Part shown: in pieces, positions 1 to 7,694 of the stretch
Position numbering within the stretch: the first letter of the stretch is position 1
How the letters are laid out: each line of letters starts with the position of its first letter
NCBI GenBank assembly: GCA_026705105.1
Contig: JAPPBK010000206.1
Coordinates: 1-8,004, forward strand
Origin: Chloroflexota bacterium
GTDB taxonomy: Bacteria; Chloroflexota; Dehalococcoidia; Bin125
Reading direction: 5' to 3'
Length of the DNA: 8,004 nt
The notes under the pieces: model-generated
The model's input: the letters and a program-made list of their open reading frames with translations, nothing else
Told to the model about the DNA's origin: nothing
Databases searched by the model: none
Position numbers and translations under genes: made by a program

Positions 1-726
1 GGTCGGATGCACGTCGCGGCGGATGTTGTCCGGATCGATGCCGAGTCCGACGTACCACTCTTCCCGCAAGTCGATCCAGCGGCGGTACCACTCGTCCGAC
101 TCGTCGGGCGCGACGAAGTACTCCATCTCCATCTGCTCGAACTCGCGGGTGCGGAAGATGAAGTTGCCCAGGGTGATCTCGTTGCGAAACGACTTGCCCT
201 GCTGGGCGATGCCGAAAGGCAGCCGTCGACGAGTAGAAGTGAGCACGTTTTCGAAGTTGATGAAGATGCCCTGCGCAGTCTCCGGCCGCAGATAGGCCTG
301 GGAGCCCGTCCCGGCGACGGGGCCGACCTGGGTACGGAACATCAGGTTGAACTCGCGCGCTTCGGTGAACTTGCCGATGACGCCGCAAGTCGGGCAAGCA
401 GGACCCTTGAGATGGTCCTCGCGGAAGCGCTCTTTGCATTCGAGGCAATCGACCATCGGGTCGTGGAAGTTCTGTACGTGACCGGACGCTTCCCAGACTC
501 GGGGCGACTGGATAATCGCCGAGTCGAGGCCGACCACGTCGGTGCGCTCGCGCACGGTCGAACGCCACCAGAGTTCCTTGACGTTGCGCTTCAGCTCGAC
601 GCCGAGCGGTCCGTAGTCGTAGGTCGATCCGAACCCGCCGTAGATTTCAGAGGCGGGAAAAACAAAGCCGCGCTGCTTGCAGAGCGAGACCAGAGTGTCG
701 AGCGAGACATCGGTCGGGGTAGTCAT
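1..726 (-). CDS. glyS: Glycyl-tRNA synthetase, alpha2 type, N-terminal part (truncated by window edge)
   Basis: This class II aminoacyl-tRNA synthetase charges tRNA-Gly with glycine in the cytoplasm. The reading frame runs from ATG at 726 to the window edge, giving 242 residues of a protein that is usually about 450-500 long. An N-terminal segment typical of the single-chain bacterial enzyme (GGFGSTYDYGPLG, residues 30-42) is followed by two Cys pairs, C94/C97 and C111/C114, a zinc-binding insertion. RPETAQGIF (147-155) and FRNEI (180-184) form motif 2 and the ATP site, and FRTREFEQMEMEYF (191-204) is a hallmark of this family rather than of the split alpha/beta enzyme. The start is backed by an AGAAAGG ribosome site at 735-741, eight bases upstream. 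The catalytic C-terminal part and the anticodon-binding domain lie outside the window. The 112-bp leader shows no convincing T-box. Identification is secure. Confidence 0.97.
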   Translation of the reverse strand, partial: MTTPTDVSLDTLVSLCKQRGFVFPASEIYGGFGSTYDYGPLGVELKRNVKELWWRSTVRERTDVVGLDSAIIQSPRVWEASGHVQNFHDPMVDCLECKERFREDHLKGPACPTCGVIGKFTEAREFNLMFRTQVGPVAGTGSQAYLRPETAQGIFINFENVLTSTRRRLPFGIAQQGKSFRNEITLGNFIFRTREFEQMEMEYFVAPDESDEWYRRWIDLREEWYVGLGIDPDNIRRDVHPT

Positions 727-838
727 GAATGTCGCCTTTCTGGAGGGGCTATCGGCGGTTGCCACGATGTCCATTGAGCGTACGACGCTGCCGGCTCCGG
801 CAAAGAGAACAGGAACGCAGTGCGGAGATCGCGAGGGA

Positions 839-1402
839 TTACCCGGCGGGCGGGAAGATGTCGCTGATGGGACAAGTGAACTCGGGGAGCACGTCGCCAC
901 CGCCAATTACGCCGTCTTCGGGGACGACTTCGACGCCCACGTCGCTACGATGCACGTCGACGGTCCGTGAGACAGGTTGCACGACCCAGACCATCCGCAC
1001 GCCGTGGCTGAGCCACATGCGCGCCTTGTCGTAGACCTCAAGCGACTTGTTGTTGGGCGAGACGATCTCGACCACCAGATCGGGAACTGTCACGGAGTAT
1101 CCGGGGAGCGGTGGACCAGCCTGCATTCGCTCTGTCGAGAAGAACGCGATGTCGGGGCCGCGCACGGTGTCCGGATCGCGCTCGATCCAGACTCCTGCGT
1201 CGCCTGCTGTCACTCGGCCTAGTCGGAAGCGCTTGACGAACATCACTAGAAGCGCAGTGATTTCCGCCATGATGGTGCCGTGTTGCTCTCCAGGTGGCAT
1301 GGTTTCGTGCAGTTCTCCTCGAATCAGTTCGCCGTACACGCCTTCGCTGTGTAGGCGCAGCAGGTCATCGGCGGTCAGGAGTTTCGGGACAGTCGTCGTC
1401 AT
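839..1402 (-). CDS. Uma2 family protein (DUF820, PD-(D/E)XK nuclease fold)
   Basis: The 187-residue product has the layout of the Uma2/DUF820 family, a restriction-endonuclease-like fold that is very abundant in Cyanobacteria and Chloroflexota and whose cellular role is unknown. Visible landmarks are GELIRGELHE (24-33), RGPDIAFF with D84 (81-88), PDLVVEIVSP with D108 and E112 (107-116), K127 in YDKARMWL, and GVRMVWVVQP (134-143). D84, the D108/E112 pair and K127 are the expected metal and catalytic positions, so the nuclease core looks intact. I chose ATG at 1402 because it has AAGGAAGG eleven bases upstream (1414-1421). The frame stays open to 1615, but the extra residues are low-complexity and run across the start of the divergent small gene. 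An ATG at 1426 lacks a ribosome site. The gene lies 112 bp upstream of glyS on the same strand, and no partner gene (such as an antitoxin or methylase) is visible nearby. Confidence 0.88.
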   Translation of the reverse strand: MTTTVPKLLTADDLLRLHSEGVYGELIRGELHETMPPGEQHGTIMAEITALLVMFVKRFRLGRVTAGDAGVWIERDPDTVRGPDIAFFSTERMQAGPPLPGYSVTVPDLVVEIVSPNNKSLEVYDKARMWLSHGVRMVWVVQPVSRTVDVHRSDVGVEVVPEDGVIGGGDVLPEFTCPISDIFPPAG

Positions 1403-1413
1403 TGGTGAGCCAG

Positions 1414-1421
1414 CCTTCCTT
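1414..1421 (-). promoter_or_regulatory. Ribosome binding site that decides the Uma2 start
   Basis: On the minus strand this reads AAGGAAGG, eleven bases before the ATG at 1402. Neither the in-frame ATG at 1426 nor the far upstream start at 1615 has a comparable purine tract, so it supports the 187-residue form. Confidence 0.6.
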
Positions 1422-1451
1422 GACATCGTACCGTCTACGCTGAACGGCAAC

Positions 1452-1464
1452 GGGGGGAGCGGAG
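1452..1464 (+). promoter_or_regulatory. Ribosome binding site of the 51-residue membrane protein
   Basis: A purine-rich tract, GGGGGGAG followed by GGAG, ends six bases before the ATG at 1471. It is the strongest single reason to believe the short reading frame is translated. Confidence 0.65.
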
Positions 1465-1470
1465 ACTGCA

Positions 1471-1626
1471 ATGCGCTTTCTGATTGGGCTGCTGCTGGGA
1501 GTGATGCTGGGCGCGGTGCTGACGATTCTCGCCACCGGCAACGCCGGACGAGCGCTGCAGGAACAGATTCGAGAGCAGACGGAACGGGGAGATCGCTCGA
1601 CCGGGAACGACGCAACGGCGAGATAG
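1471..1626 (+). CDS. Small single-pass membrane protein, 51 residues, YtxH-like pattern
   Basis: This short frame runs from ATG 1471 to TAG 1624-1626. It begins MRFLIGLLLGVMLGAVLTIL, one hydrophobic helix (about residues 3-21) with glycines at regular spacing, and continues as a charged, Gln/Glu/Arg-rich tail (about 28-51: ALQEQIREQTERG and onward). A glycine-zipper helix followed by a short turn (ATGNAGRALQ) and a charged amphipathic stretch recalls the YtxH-type small membrane proteins, but at this length that is only resemblance. The ribosome site at 1452-1464 is very good. The gene diverges from Uma2, with 68 bp between the two starts, and converges on hppA, with hairpins directly after its stop codon. 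Function is unknown; membrane insertion with the tail in the cytoplasm is likely, given the single Arg before the helix and the charged residues after it. Confidence 0.6.
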   Translation: MRFLIGLLLGVMLGAVLTILATGNAGRALQEQIREQTERGDRSTGNDATAR

Positions 1627-1644
1627 GGCAGAGCCCCCTCTGCC
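1627..1644. terminator. Hairpin directly after the small gene's stop codon
   Basis: A perfect 7-bp inverted repeat, GGCAGAG-CCCC-CTCTGCC, starts at the base after the TAG stop at 1626. No T-run follows on either strand, so a classical intrinsic terminator is not shown. Its position between convergent genes fits transcript end formation or 3'-end protection for the small gene and for hppA. Confidence 0.4.
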
Positions 1645-1676
1645 TTCGGCATCTCCCCCCGCTGCGCGGGGGGAGA
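1631..1676. repeat. REP-like palindromic repeat, copy A
   Basis: The element consists of a GAG-C5-TCTG lead, the mini-palindrome TGCC-TTC-GGCA (1641-1651), then an 11-bp perfect stem TCTCCCCCCGC/GCGGGGGGAGA around the loop TGC (1652-1676). Nearly the same 46-47 bp recur at 3944-3990, differing in the three loop bases and one C. Repetition at a second intergenic site makes this a dispersed palindromic element rather than a one-off hairpin. It sits between convergent genes, where such elements often serve as transcript ends. Confidence 0.8.
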
Positions 1677-1687
1677 GAGGACCTCGC

Positions 1688-3772
<2,085 letters not shown>

Positions 3773-3778
3773 GCAGGT

Positions 3779-3784
3779 CCCCTC
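3779..3784 (-). promoter_or_regulatory. hppA ribosome binding site
   Basis: On the minus strand this reads GAGGGG, six bases before the hppA ATG at 3772. It fixes the start of the 694-residue pump. Confidence 0.7.
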
Positions 3785-3863
3785 ACGATCAGGTCAAGCT
3801 CGTCACACAGAACAGACCCGTGCGGTACCGGTAGCGGCGGAACGGACCATCCCGCCAGACGGC

Positions 3864-3892
3864 AGGCTATCGCTCAGCCCAGATCGCGGCAA
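3864..3892 (-). promoter_or_regulatory. Candidate sigma70-type promoter of hppA
   Basis: On the minus strand TTGCCG (3887-3892) is separated by exactly 17 bases from TAGCCT (3864-3869). The boxes match the consensus at 4 of 6 and 3 of 6 positions, so the support is modest. The position, about 90 bases upstream of the hppA start and on the gene side of the repeats, is reasonable. Confidence 0.3.
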
Positions 3893-3943
3893 TTTCGTGA
3901 TTTACAGGGCCTACTGAGGTCCGGTGCGATTGCCGCCTGCCCG

Positions 3944-3990
3944 GAGCCCCCCTCTGCCTTCGGCATCTCCCCCCGCAAAGCGGGGGGAGA
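3944..3990. repeat. REP-like palindromic repeat, copy B
   Basis: This copy matches copy A at 1631-1676 except for one added C in the lead and an AAA loop in place of TGC. It forms an 11-bp perfect stem, TCTCCCCCCGC/GCGGGGGGAGA (3966-3990), preceded by the same TGCC-TTC-GGCA mini-palindrome. It lies between the 3' end of the fmdB operon and the hppA promoter region and could mark the end of the operon transcript. Confidence 0.8.
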
Positions 3991-4061
3991 AGGGATACGG
4001 ATCACTCGCGGCAGCTCCCCCCGCTTTGCGGGGAAGAAGGGATATGGAGGATTCGCGCCAG
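3967..4061. repeat. Degenerate tandem duplication of the hairpin unit (copies B and C)
   Basis: Unit 1 (3967-4014, 48 bp) and unit 2 (4015-4061, 47 bp) align along their whole length at about 38 of 48 positions, including the shared CTCCCCCCGC arm, GAAGGGATA and TCGCG downstream, and a terminal CAG. Unit 2 keeps only a shorter stem (CCCCGC/GCGGGG), and its loop is TTT where unit 1 has AAA. It looks like an older duplication with one decaying hairpin. Confidence 0.65.
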
Positions 4062-4090
4062 CTTCCCTCGAGCGGTGGCTCTTGACTGCG

Positions 4091-4435
4091 CTACAGGTCC
4101 TTGACCGGATCCGGTAGGTCCCCGTCGCGGGCGGCGTCGATCATCTGCTTGGCTTCGGCGGGCATTTCGACGCCCATCTGATCGAAGCGCTCCTCCGCCC
4201 AGCGGCCGATCTGACGCGGGTCACGGTAGGCGTCGGGACCGGCGCCCGGGCCGGGCGTCCCGTACTGCTCCAGCACCTGGGATTCGGTCTTGGGCGTGGC
4301 GAAGCGCGAGATGACCCGCTTCATGTCATCCGACGGACACGTTTCACAGGCTGGAATCTTGGCCCGCTCCAGAGAGCGGTGGAACTGTTCCTGCACATGG
4401 CCGCATTGCTCGCAGCGGTACTCGTAGATCGGCAT
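4091..4435 (-). CDS. FmdB-family zinc-ribbon protein, second copy
   Basis: This 114-residue protein opens with MPIYEYRCEQCG, the diagnostic start of the FmdB/putative regulatory zinc-ribbon family. C8/C11 and C30/C33 form the metal site within the first 35 residues, followed by MKRVISRF. The C-terminal half is hydrophilic and rich in Pro, Gly and Asp (PGPGAGPDAY, then a charged helix around 75-105) and matches no domain I recognise. Founding members were linked to expression of formamidase or amidase genes, but the general role of the family is unproven. ATG 4435 is chosen for the family start and for AAGGAG at 4443-4448, seven bases upstream. The frame is open further upstream, but that segment overlaps the preceding gene out of frame. 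It is the last gene of the apparent operon, 25 bp after its paralogue. Confidence 0.9.
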   Translation of the reverse strand: MPIYEYRCEQCGHVQEQFHRSLERAKIPACETCPSDDMKRVISRFATPKTESQVLEQYGTPGPGAGPDAYRDPRQIGRWAEERFDQMGVEMPAEAKQMIDAARDGDLPDPVKDL

Positions 4436-4442
4436 CGGACAG

Positions 4443-4448
4443 CTCCTT
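4443..4448 (-). promoter_or_regulatory. Ribosome binding site of the second FmdB-type gene
   Basis: On the minus strand this reads AAGGAG, seven bases before the ATG at 4435. It decides the start in favour of the 114-residue form over the longer open frame reaching 4546. Confidence 0.75.
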
Positions 4449-4460
4449 CGGTGTCGGAGT

Positions 4461-4733
4461 TCAGGCCAGATCGGCGGGCAACTCGGGCGCCGCGCCGGCA
4501 GATTGCCGCCAGGCCGCGACCGACTCCGGATCGTCGGCGTCGACATCGTCCAACGTGTCGAAGCCCGGAAAGGACAGCTCGGTGCGCGAGCGGAATCGCG
4601 AGAACCGCGTCTGCAGGGCGCTGCCCCGGCACTCGGGACATCCCGGCAGCGGGTCGGTCTCAGATCGCACGCGGCGCTGGAACACCTCGACGGTGTGATC
4701 GCAATCGGGACAGAAGTACTCGTAGATCGGCAT
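4461..4733 (-). CDS. FmdB-family zinc-ribbon protein, first copy
   Basis: This 90-residue protein starts MPIYEYFCPDCD and carries C8/C11 and C32/C35, so the zinc ribbon is complete. Ribbon and downstream gene product share the opening MPIYEY and the spacing of the first Cys pair, but the rest differs strongly: here an Arg/Ser-rich link (FSRFRSRTELSFPG, about 44-57) leads to an acidic stretch (DDVDADDPES) and a short tail. Only the zinc ribbon is held in common, so the two are paralogues with separate tails rather than a recent duplication. ATG 4733 has AGGGG eleven bases upstream. The gene begins 21 bp after the yraN stop codon and is followed after 25 bp by its paralogue, consistent with one transcript. 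DNA, RNA or protein binding by the ribbon is possible; nothing in the sequence decides between them. Confidence 0.88.
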   Translation of the reverse strand: MPIYEYFCPDCDHTVEVFQRRVRSETDPLPGCPECRGSALQTRFSRFRSRTELSFPGFDTLDDVDADDPESVAAWRQSAGAAPELPADLA

Positions 4734-4754
4734 GGCCGTGCGCCCCTGCTCAGC

Positions 4755-5150
4755 TTAGTCGTCTATCCAGGAGCCTTCGATCGCGTCGACGATATGAGCG
4801 ATCACGGATAGCCGGCCGCCGCGATCGGGGGCGACGATCATCACGTCGACCCGCACATCGAGCTCTGTCTCGTGCTCAGCAATCAGACCGTTCGCCAGCC
4901 GTAGCAACTGGCGTTGCTTACGCGGACCGACGGACTGGGCCGCTTCGACGGCATAGCGCCGATCGCTGCGTGAACGCACTTCGACGATCACATACGTACC
5001 GTCGACGGCGAGCGCGATGATGTCCGCTTCGCCCCAGCGCCGGCGGTAGTTGCGCTCGATGATCTGGTATCCGCGAGCGGACAGGTAGCGTGCGGCGACC
5101 TGTTCGCCGGCAGCGCCCAGTCGGCGGCGATGGTCAGGCTCCGGCGGCAT
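4755..5150 (-). CDS. yraN: UPF0102/YraN family nuclease-like protein
   Basis: The 131-residue product matches the full length of the YraN (UPF0102) family, small proteins with a Holliday-junction-resolvase-like PD-(D/E)XK fold and an unsettled biological role. Visible features are GEQVAARYL with E16 (15-23), a long-range basic patch, GEADIIAL with E41 and D43 (40-47), YVIVEVRSRS with E57 (53-62), where the usual Lys is Arg59 as in many members, and GPRKQRQLLRLA (75-86). The start ATG at 5150 lies inside the end of rnhB and overlaps it by 17 bp. No clear ribosome site precedes it, so translational coupling to rnhB is likely. The rnhB-yraN order is a widely conserved pair in bacteria. The frame is open to 5375, but that segment is the shadow of rnhB. 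Confidence 0.93.
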   Translation of the reverse strand: MPPEPDHRRRLGAAGEQVAARYLSARGYQIIERNYRRRWGEADIIALAVDGTYVIVEVRSRSDRRYAVEAAQSVGPRKQRQLLRLANGLIAEHETELDVRVDVMIVAPDRGGRLSVIAHIVDAIEGSWIDD

Positions 5151-5790
5151 CGAGCGCCAGTCGAGGCTGCAGCAGGGCGGCGACGGGGGCGAAGCTGCGG
5201 CGATGCTCGGGACACGGGCCGAGCGACTGCAGGGCGGCCAGATGCTGCGCCGTGCCGTAGCCCTTGTGCCGGGCGAAGCCGAATCCGGGGAAGCGATCGT
5301 CGAGTTCGGCCATCCAGCGGTCGCGCGCCGCCTTGGCGATGATCGAGGCCGCAGCGATCGAGGCGACGGTTGCATCGCCTTTCACGATCATCTCGGTCGA
5401 GCAGGACAACCGCAGTTCGTCGCGGCCGTCGGCGAGCACGACATCCGGCGCCTGGGGCAAGTGACTGAGTGCGCGCCGGCAAGCCAGCCTGAGTGCGGCG
5501 CTCACGCCCAGTTCGTCCAGTTCTGCGGCGTGGACCCAACCGATGCTCCACTGCAGCGCGCCGTCCTCAATCAGCGGCGCCAGCCGCTCGCGCTGTTGAG
5601 CGCTGAGCTGTTTGCTGTCGCGGAGCTCGCGCAACCACAACGGCCGCCGATCCAGCGGCAGCGACACGGCGGCGGTCACGAGCGGTCCGGCCAGCGGCCC
5701 GCGTCCCACTTCGTCGACACCGACGATGCAGCCTGCGCCGTTGCGCCGGTGATGCAGTTCGCGGCGGCGGGTAGGACGTTGCGGCGGCAC
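5134..5790 (-). CDS. rnhB: Ribonuclease HII
   Basis: The enzyme cuts the RNA strand of RNA-DNA hybrids and removes misincorporated ribonucleotides from DNA. The 218-residue product has the full type II set: GVDEVGRGPLAGPLV (24-38) with D26 and E27, DSKQLS (58-63), LADG with D121, KGDATVASIAAASIIAK (137-153) with D139, and GFARHKGYGT (171-180). All four catalytic acids and the GRG motif that recognises the RNA-DNA junction are present. The start is GTG at 5790: an in-frame TAG at 5800-5802 rules out a longer form and there is no other usable start before the first motif. No good ribosome site precedes it, which suits coupling to the permease gene ending 31 bp upstream. Its end overlaps yraN by 17 bp. 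Confidence 0.96.
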   Translation of the reverse strand: MPPQRPTRRRELHHRRNGAGCIVGVDEVGRGPLAGPLVTAAVSLPLDRRPLWLRELRDSKQLSAQQRERLAPLIEDGALQWSIGWVHAAELDELGVSAALRLACRRALSHLPQAPDVVLADGRDELRLSCSTEMIVKGDATVASIAAASIIAKAARDRWMAELDDRFPGFGFARHKGYGTAQHLAALQSLGPCPEHRRSFAPVAALLQPRLALDAAGA

Positions 5791-5821
5791 AGCACGAGGC
5801 TAGAGGCTCGATGGCGTTATG

Positions 5822-7579
5822 TCAGGTCCGTGCCGCTTCGGTGTTGCCCTCGACCTGGACCGTGACGATGTCGATGCCGTGGAACTTCTGGTGCCGCACG
5901 TTGGAGGCGTGGTACCAGAGCAGACGCAGGGAGAGGTCATCGGCCGTCGGGACCGGCGCTTCGTCGGTCAGATAGGCGAGCTGATCCTCGATGTTTTCCT
6001 GGCGCGTCGTCGCGACGAACTCCAACTCGACCATGCCGGCCTGAGGTCGGGCATTGACGATCAGTCGCGCCTGCTGGGTCTCCTCTGCTCCTTCCTCATC
6101 TCGACCCAACAGCGTGGCCAGCGTTTCCTCGCCGGCCGAACGCAAGCGGAGTACGGATGCCTCATCCCAACCCAGTCGGATTGCCAACCCGGCGAGGAAG
6201 TCGTCGATGGCCGGCAGCGAGGCAATGTCCAGGGTCACTTCGAGCCGCGCACGCCGGTATCCCACTGCGTCCAGAAGCAGCGTCATCACGATCGCGACGA
6301 TGGCGCCGATTGTCACCCCGTTGCCGATCAGTCCGCCGATCTCATCGCCGAACAGGTCCGTCATCAGCGGATGGCCATGGAGTCCCAAACCCAGCGCGCT
6401 GGCGAGCGCGACGACGAGAACGCGGCGAGGATCCAGCCCATCGCGCAGGATGGTCTGCCAGCCGCTGACGAAGAGCATTCCCATCGCGAGCATCAGGAAG
6501 GCTCCCACCACGGGTCCCGGAATCGTGAGCAAGACGGCGGTGAACTTGGAGAAGAAAGCCAGGAAGAGCGTGACGATCGCTGCGCCGATGCCCACGCGAC
6601 GGGCGGCGACGCCCGTGAGGTTGATCAACGAGAGGCTGTACGAGGCATTAGCCATTGGCGGCAGCGTGGAGGCGAGACCGGCGAGCAGCATGCCAATGCC
6701 GTTGACGCCGACGATGCCCTGGATGCGGCGGAAGTCGATCGCCCGCGGGCGGCGCCGAGAGCCCTGTTGAATCACGACGCCGTCGCTGATCGTCTTCAAT
6801 CCGAGCACGAGGGTGAGAATCGCAAACGAAGGCAGGAGCGCCCAGAATTCCCTGCCTGGCGTCAGTGTGAAGCTGAGATCGGGCAGCGTTGGCACGCCGA
6901 ACCAAGCCGCGGCGGCGATCCGCTCACCGTCGAGCACGCCAAACGCTCCCGCGACCGCGCAGCCAGCGGCGAGGCTGGTAAACGGCGCGATGAGTCGCCA
7001 GCGACCTGTTGTCCGAAGGGTCACGACAACCGAGGCGAGCAAGGTCACCACGGCGATGGCCGGTCCGGCGCCGACCGACGCGCCGTCGGGCAGGTCCTGG
7101 ACACTGTCGAAGGCGATCGGCAGCACGCTGACCGCGATCAGCATCGTGACCGTTCCCGAGACGACCGGCGTGACGATCCGCCGCAATATCGGGAGCCACC
7201 AGGCCAGCGCAAGCTGTACCAGGCTGCAGAGCACCAGCAAGCTGGCAAATGTCTCGGGGCCGCCTGCCGAGACTGCCGACACCATGATCGCAATGAACAT
7301 GGCCGCCGGCCAGGTGAGCACGATGTGGCCCGCACCGAGGCGTCGGAACTGAAACGCCTGCAGCACTGTTACCGCTGCGCAAATCAACATGGCGGCGAAG
7401 ACGCCCCAGGTGAGCCAGGTGTCGTCGAGTCCCGAGGCGCGAAACGCAATGACCACGTTCAACACCGTCGGCGCGAGCACCAGGACAGCGCCCTGAACGC
7501 CAACCGTGAGCGCAACGGTAGGAGGGCACGCCTCCTCGGGCTCGTAATGGATCGGTTGGTCGGGGTTGCGGACTGTCAT
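5822..7579 (-). CDS. NCS2-type (xanthine/uracil) permease with extra C-terminal GHKL/anti-sigma-like domain
   Basis: Residues about 20-440 form a hydrophobic region of about a dozen helices with the pattern of NCS2 nucleobase transporters, which usually import xanthine, uracil or urate with a proton. By eye, LKTISDGVV (261-269) sits where these carriers have the substrate-binding Glu, here Asp266, and PMANASYSLSLINLTGVAAR (308-327) sits at the NCS2 signature. The signature is altered: the usual Glu-Asn-x-Gly is Tyr-Ser-x-Ser, and the Gln-His pair of helix 1 is Gln29-Gly30. NCS2 proteins normally end near 430-480 residues; this one continues with a soluble segment (about 445-578) whose RLRSAGEETLATLL (478-491) and LRLLWYHASNVRH (551-563) recall RsbW-like ATPase domains, without the N-box Asn or a DxG motif. 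ATG 7579 has only a weak ribosome site. It is the first gene of the apparent operon, so it may set expression of rnhB and yraN. Substrate is unassigned. Confidence 0.85.
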   Translation of the reverse strand: MTVRNPDQPIHYEPEEACPPTVALTVGVQGAVLVLAPTVLNVVIAFRASGLDDTWLTWGVFAAMLICAAVTVLQAFQFRRLGAGHIVLTWPAAMFIAIMVSAVSAGGPETFASLLVLCSLVQLALAWWLPILRRIVTPVVSGTVTMLIAVSVLPIAFDSVQDLPDGASVGAGPAIAVVTLLASVVVTLRTTGRWRLIAPFTSLAAGCAVAGAFGVLDGERIAAAAWFGVPTLPDLSFTLTPGREFWALLPSFAILTLVLGLKTISDGVVIQQGSRRRPRAIDFRRIQGIVGVNGIGMLLAGLASTLPPMANASYSLSLINLTGVAARRVGIGAAIVTLFLAFFSKFTAVLLTIPGPVVGAFLMLAMGMLFVSGWQTILRDGLDPRRVLVVALASALGLGLHGHPLMTDLFGDEIGGLIGNGVTIGAIVAIVMTLLLDAVGYRRARLEVTLDIASLPAIDDFLAGLAIRLGWDEASVLRLRSAGEETLATLLGRDEEGAEETQQARLIVNARPQAGMVELEFVATTRQENIEDQLAYLTDEAPVPTADDLSLRLLWYHASNVRHQKFHGIDIVTVQVEGNTEAART

Positions 7580-7694
7580 CTGACGAAGAGCCTACGGCCA
7601 GCCGTCCGTCGCAAGGCCAGAGCGTGAGGCGACTGTCTACGCTTGTGGCTGGCAGAGATCGCAATCGGACTCCGGACAAGGGATTGGCTGCGAC

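Larger units (their letters stand above)
3773..4090. other. 318-bp intergenic spacer upstream of hppA and downstream of the fmdB pair
   Basis: I see no credible gene here. From the hppA side it contains the hppA ribosome site (3779-3784), a leader of about 85 bases, a candidate promoter (3864-3892), then the hairpin repeat copies B and C (3944-4061), which lie where the 3' end of the five-gene operon transcript is expected. An open plus-strand frame crosses it, but only as a continuation of the antisense frame of hppA. Confidence 0.6.

Noticed and set aside
755..775. TGGCAACCGC on the minus strand in the glyS leader, resembling the T-box TGGNACCGC element
   Set aside because: It has an extra base, the position after TGG would not pair with the tRNA-Gly end (TGGA expected), and the 112-bp leader is too short for the usual stem I and antiterminator.
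789..802. Inverted repeat TGCCGG-CT-CCGGCA between Uma2 and glyS
   Set aside because: Short, with at most a 5-bp stem once a loop is allowed, and no T-run follows on either strand; a terminator or operator cannot be supported.
1420..1448. A perfect TTGACA on the plus strand ahead of the small membrane protein gene
   Set aside because: No -10-like box lies 15-19 bases downstream (the 17-base position reads AACGGC), and the TACGCT nearby is only 10 bases away.
839..1615. Longer Uma2 form starting at 1615
   Set aside because: The 71 extra residues are low-complexity, do not belong to the family and lie over the divergent gene; the ribosome site favours 1402.
5819..7627. A 602-codon open frame on the plus strand opposite the permease
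   Set aside because: It is the antisense of a clear transporter; its composition is extremely rich in Arg, His, Asp and Gln as expected for a GC-rich shadow frame, and it shows no domain.
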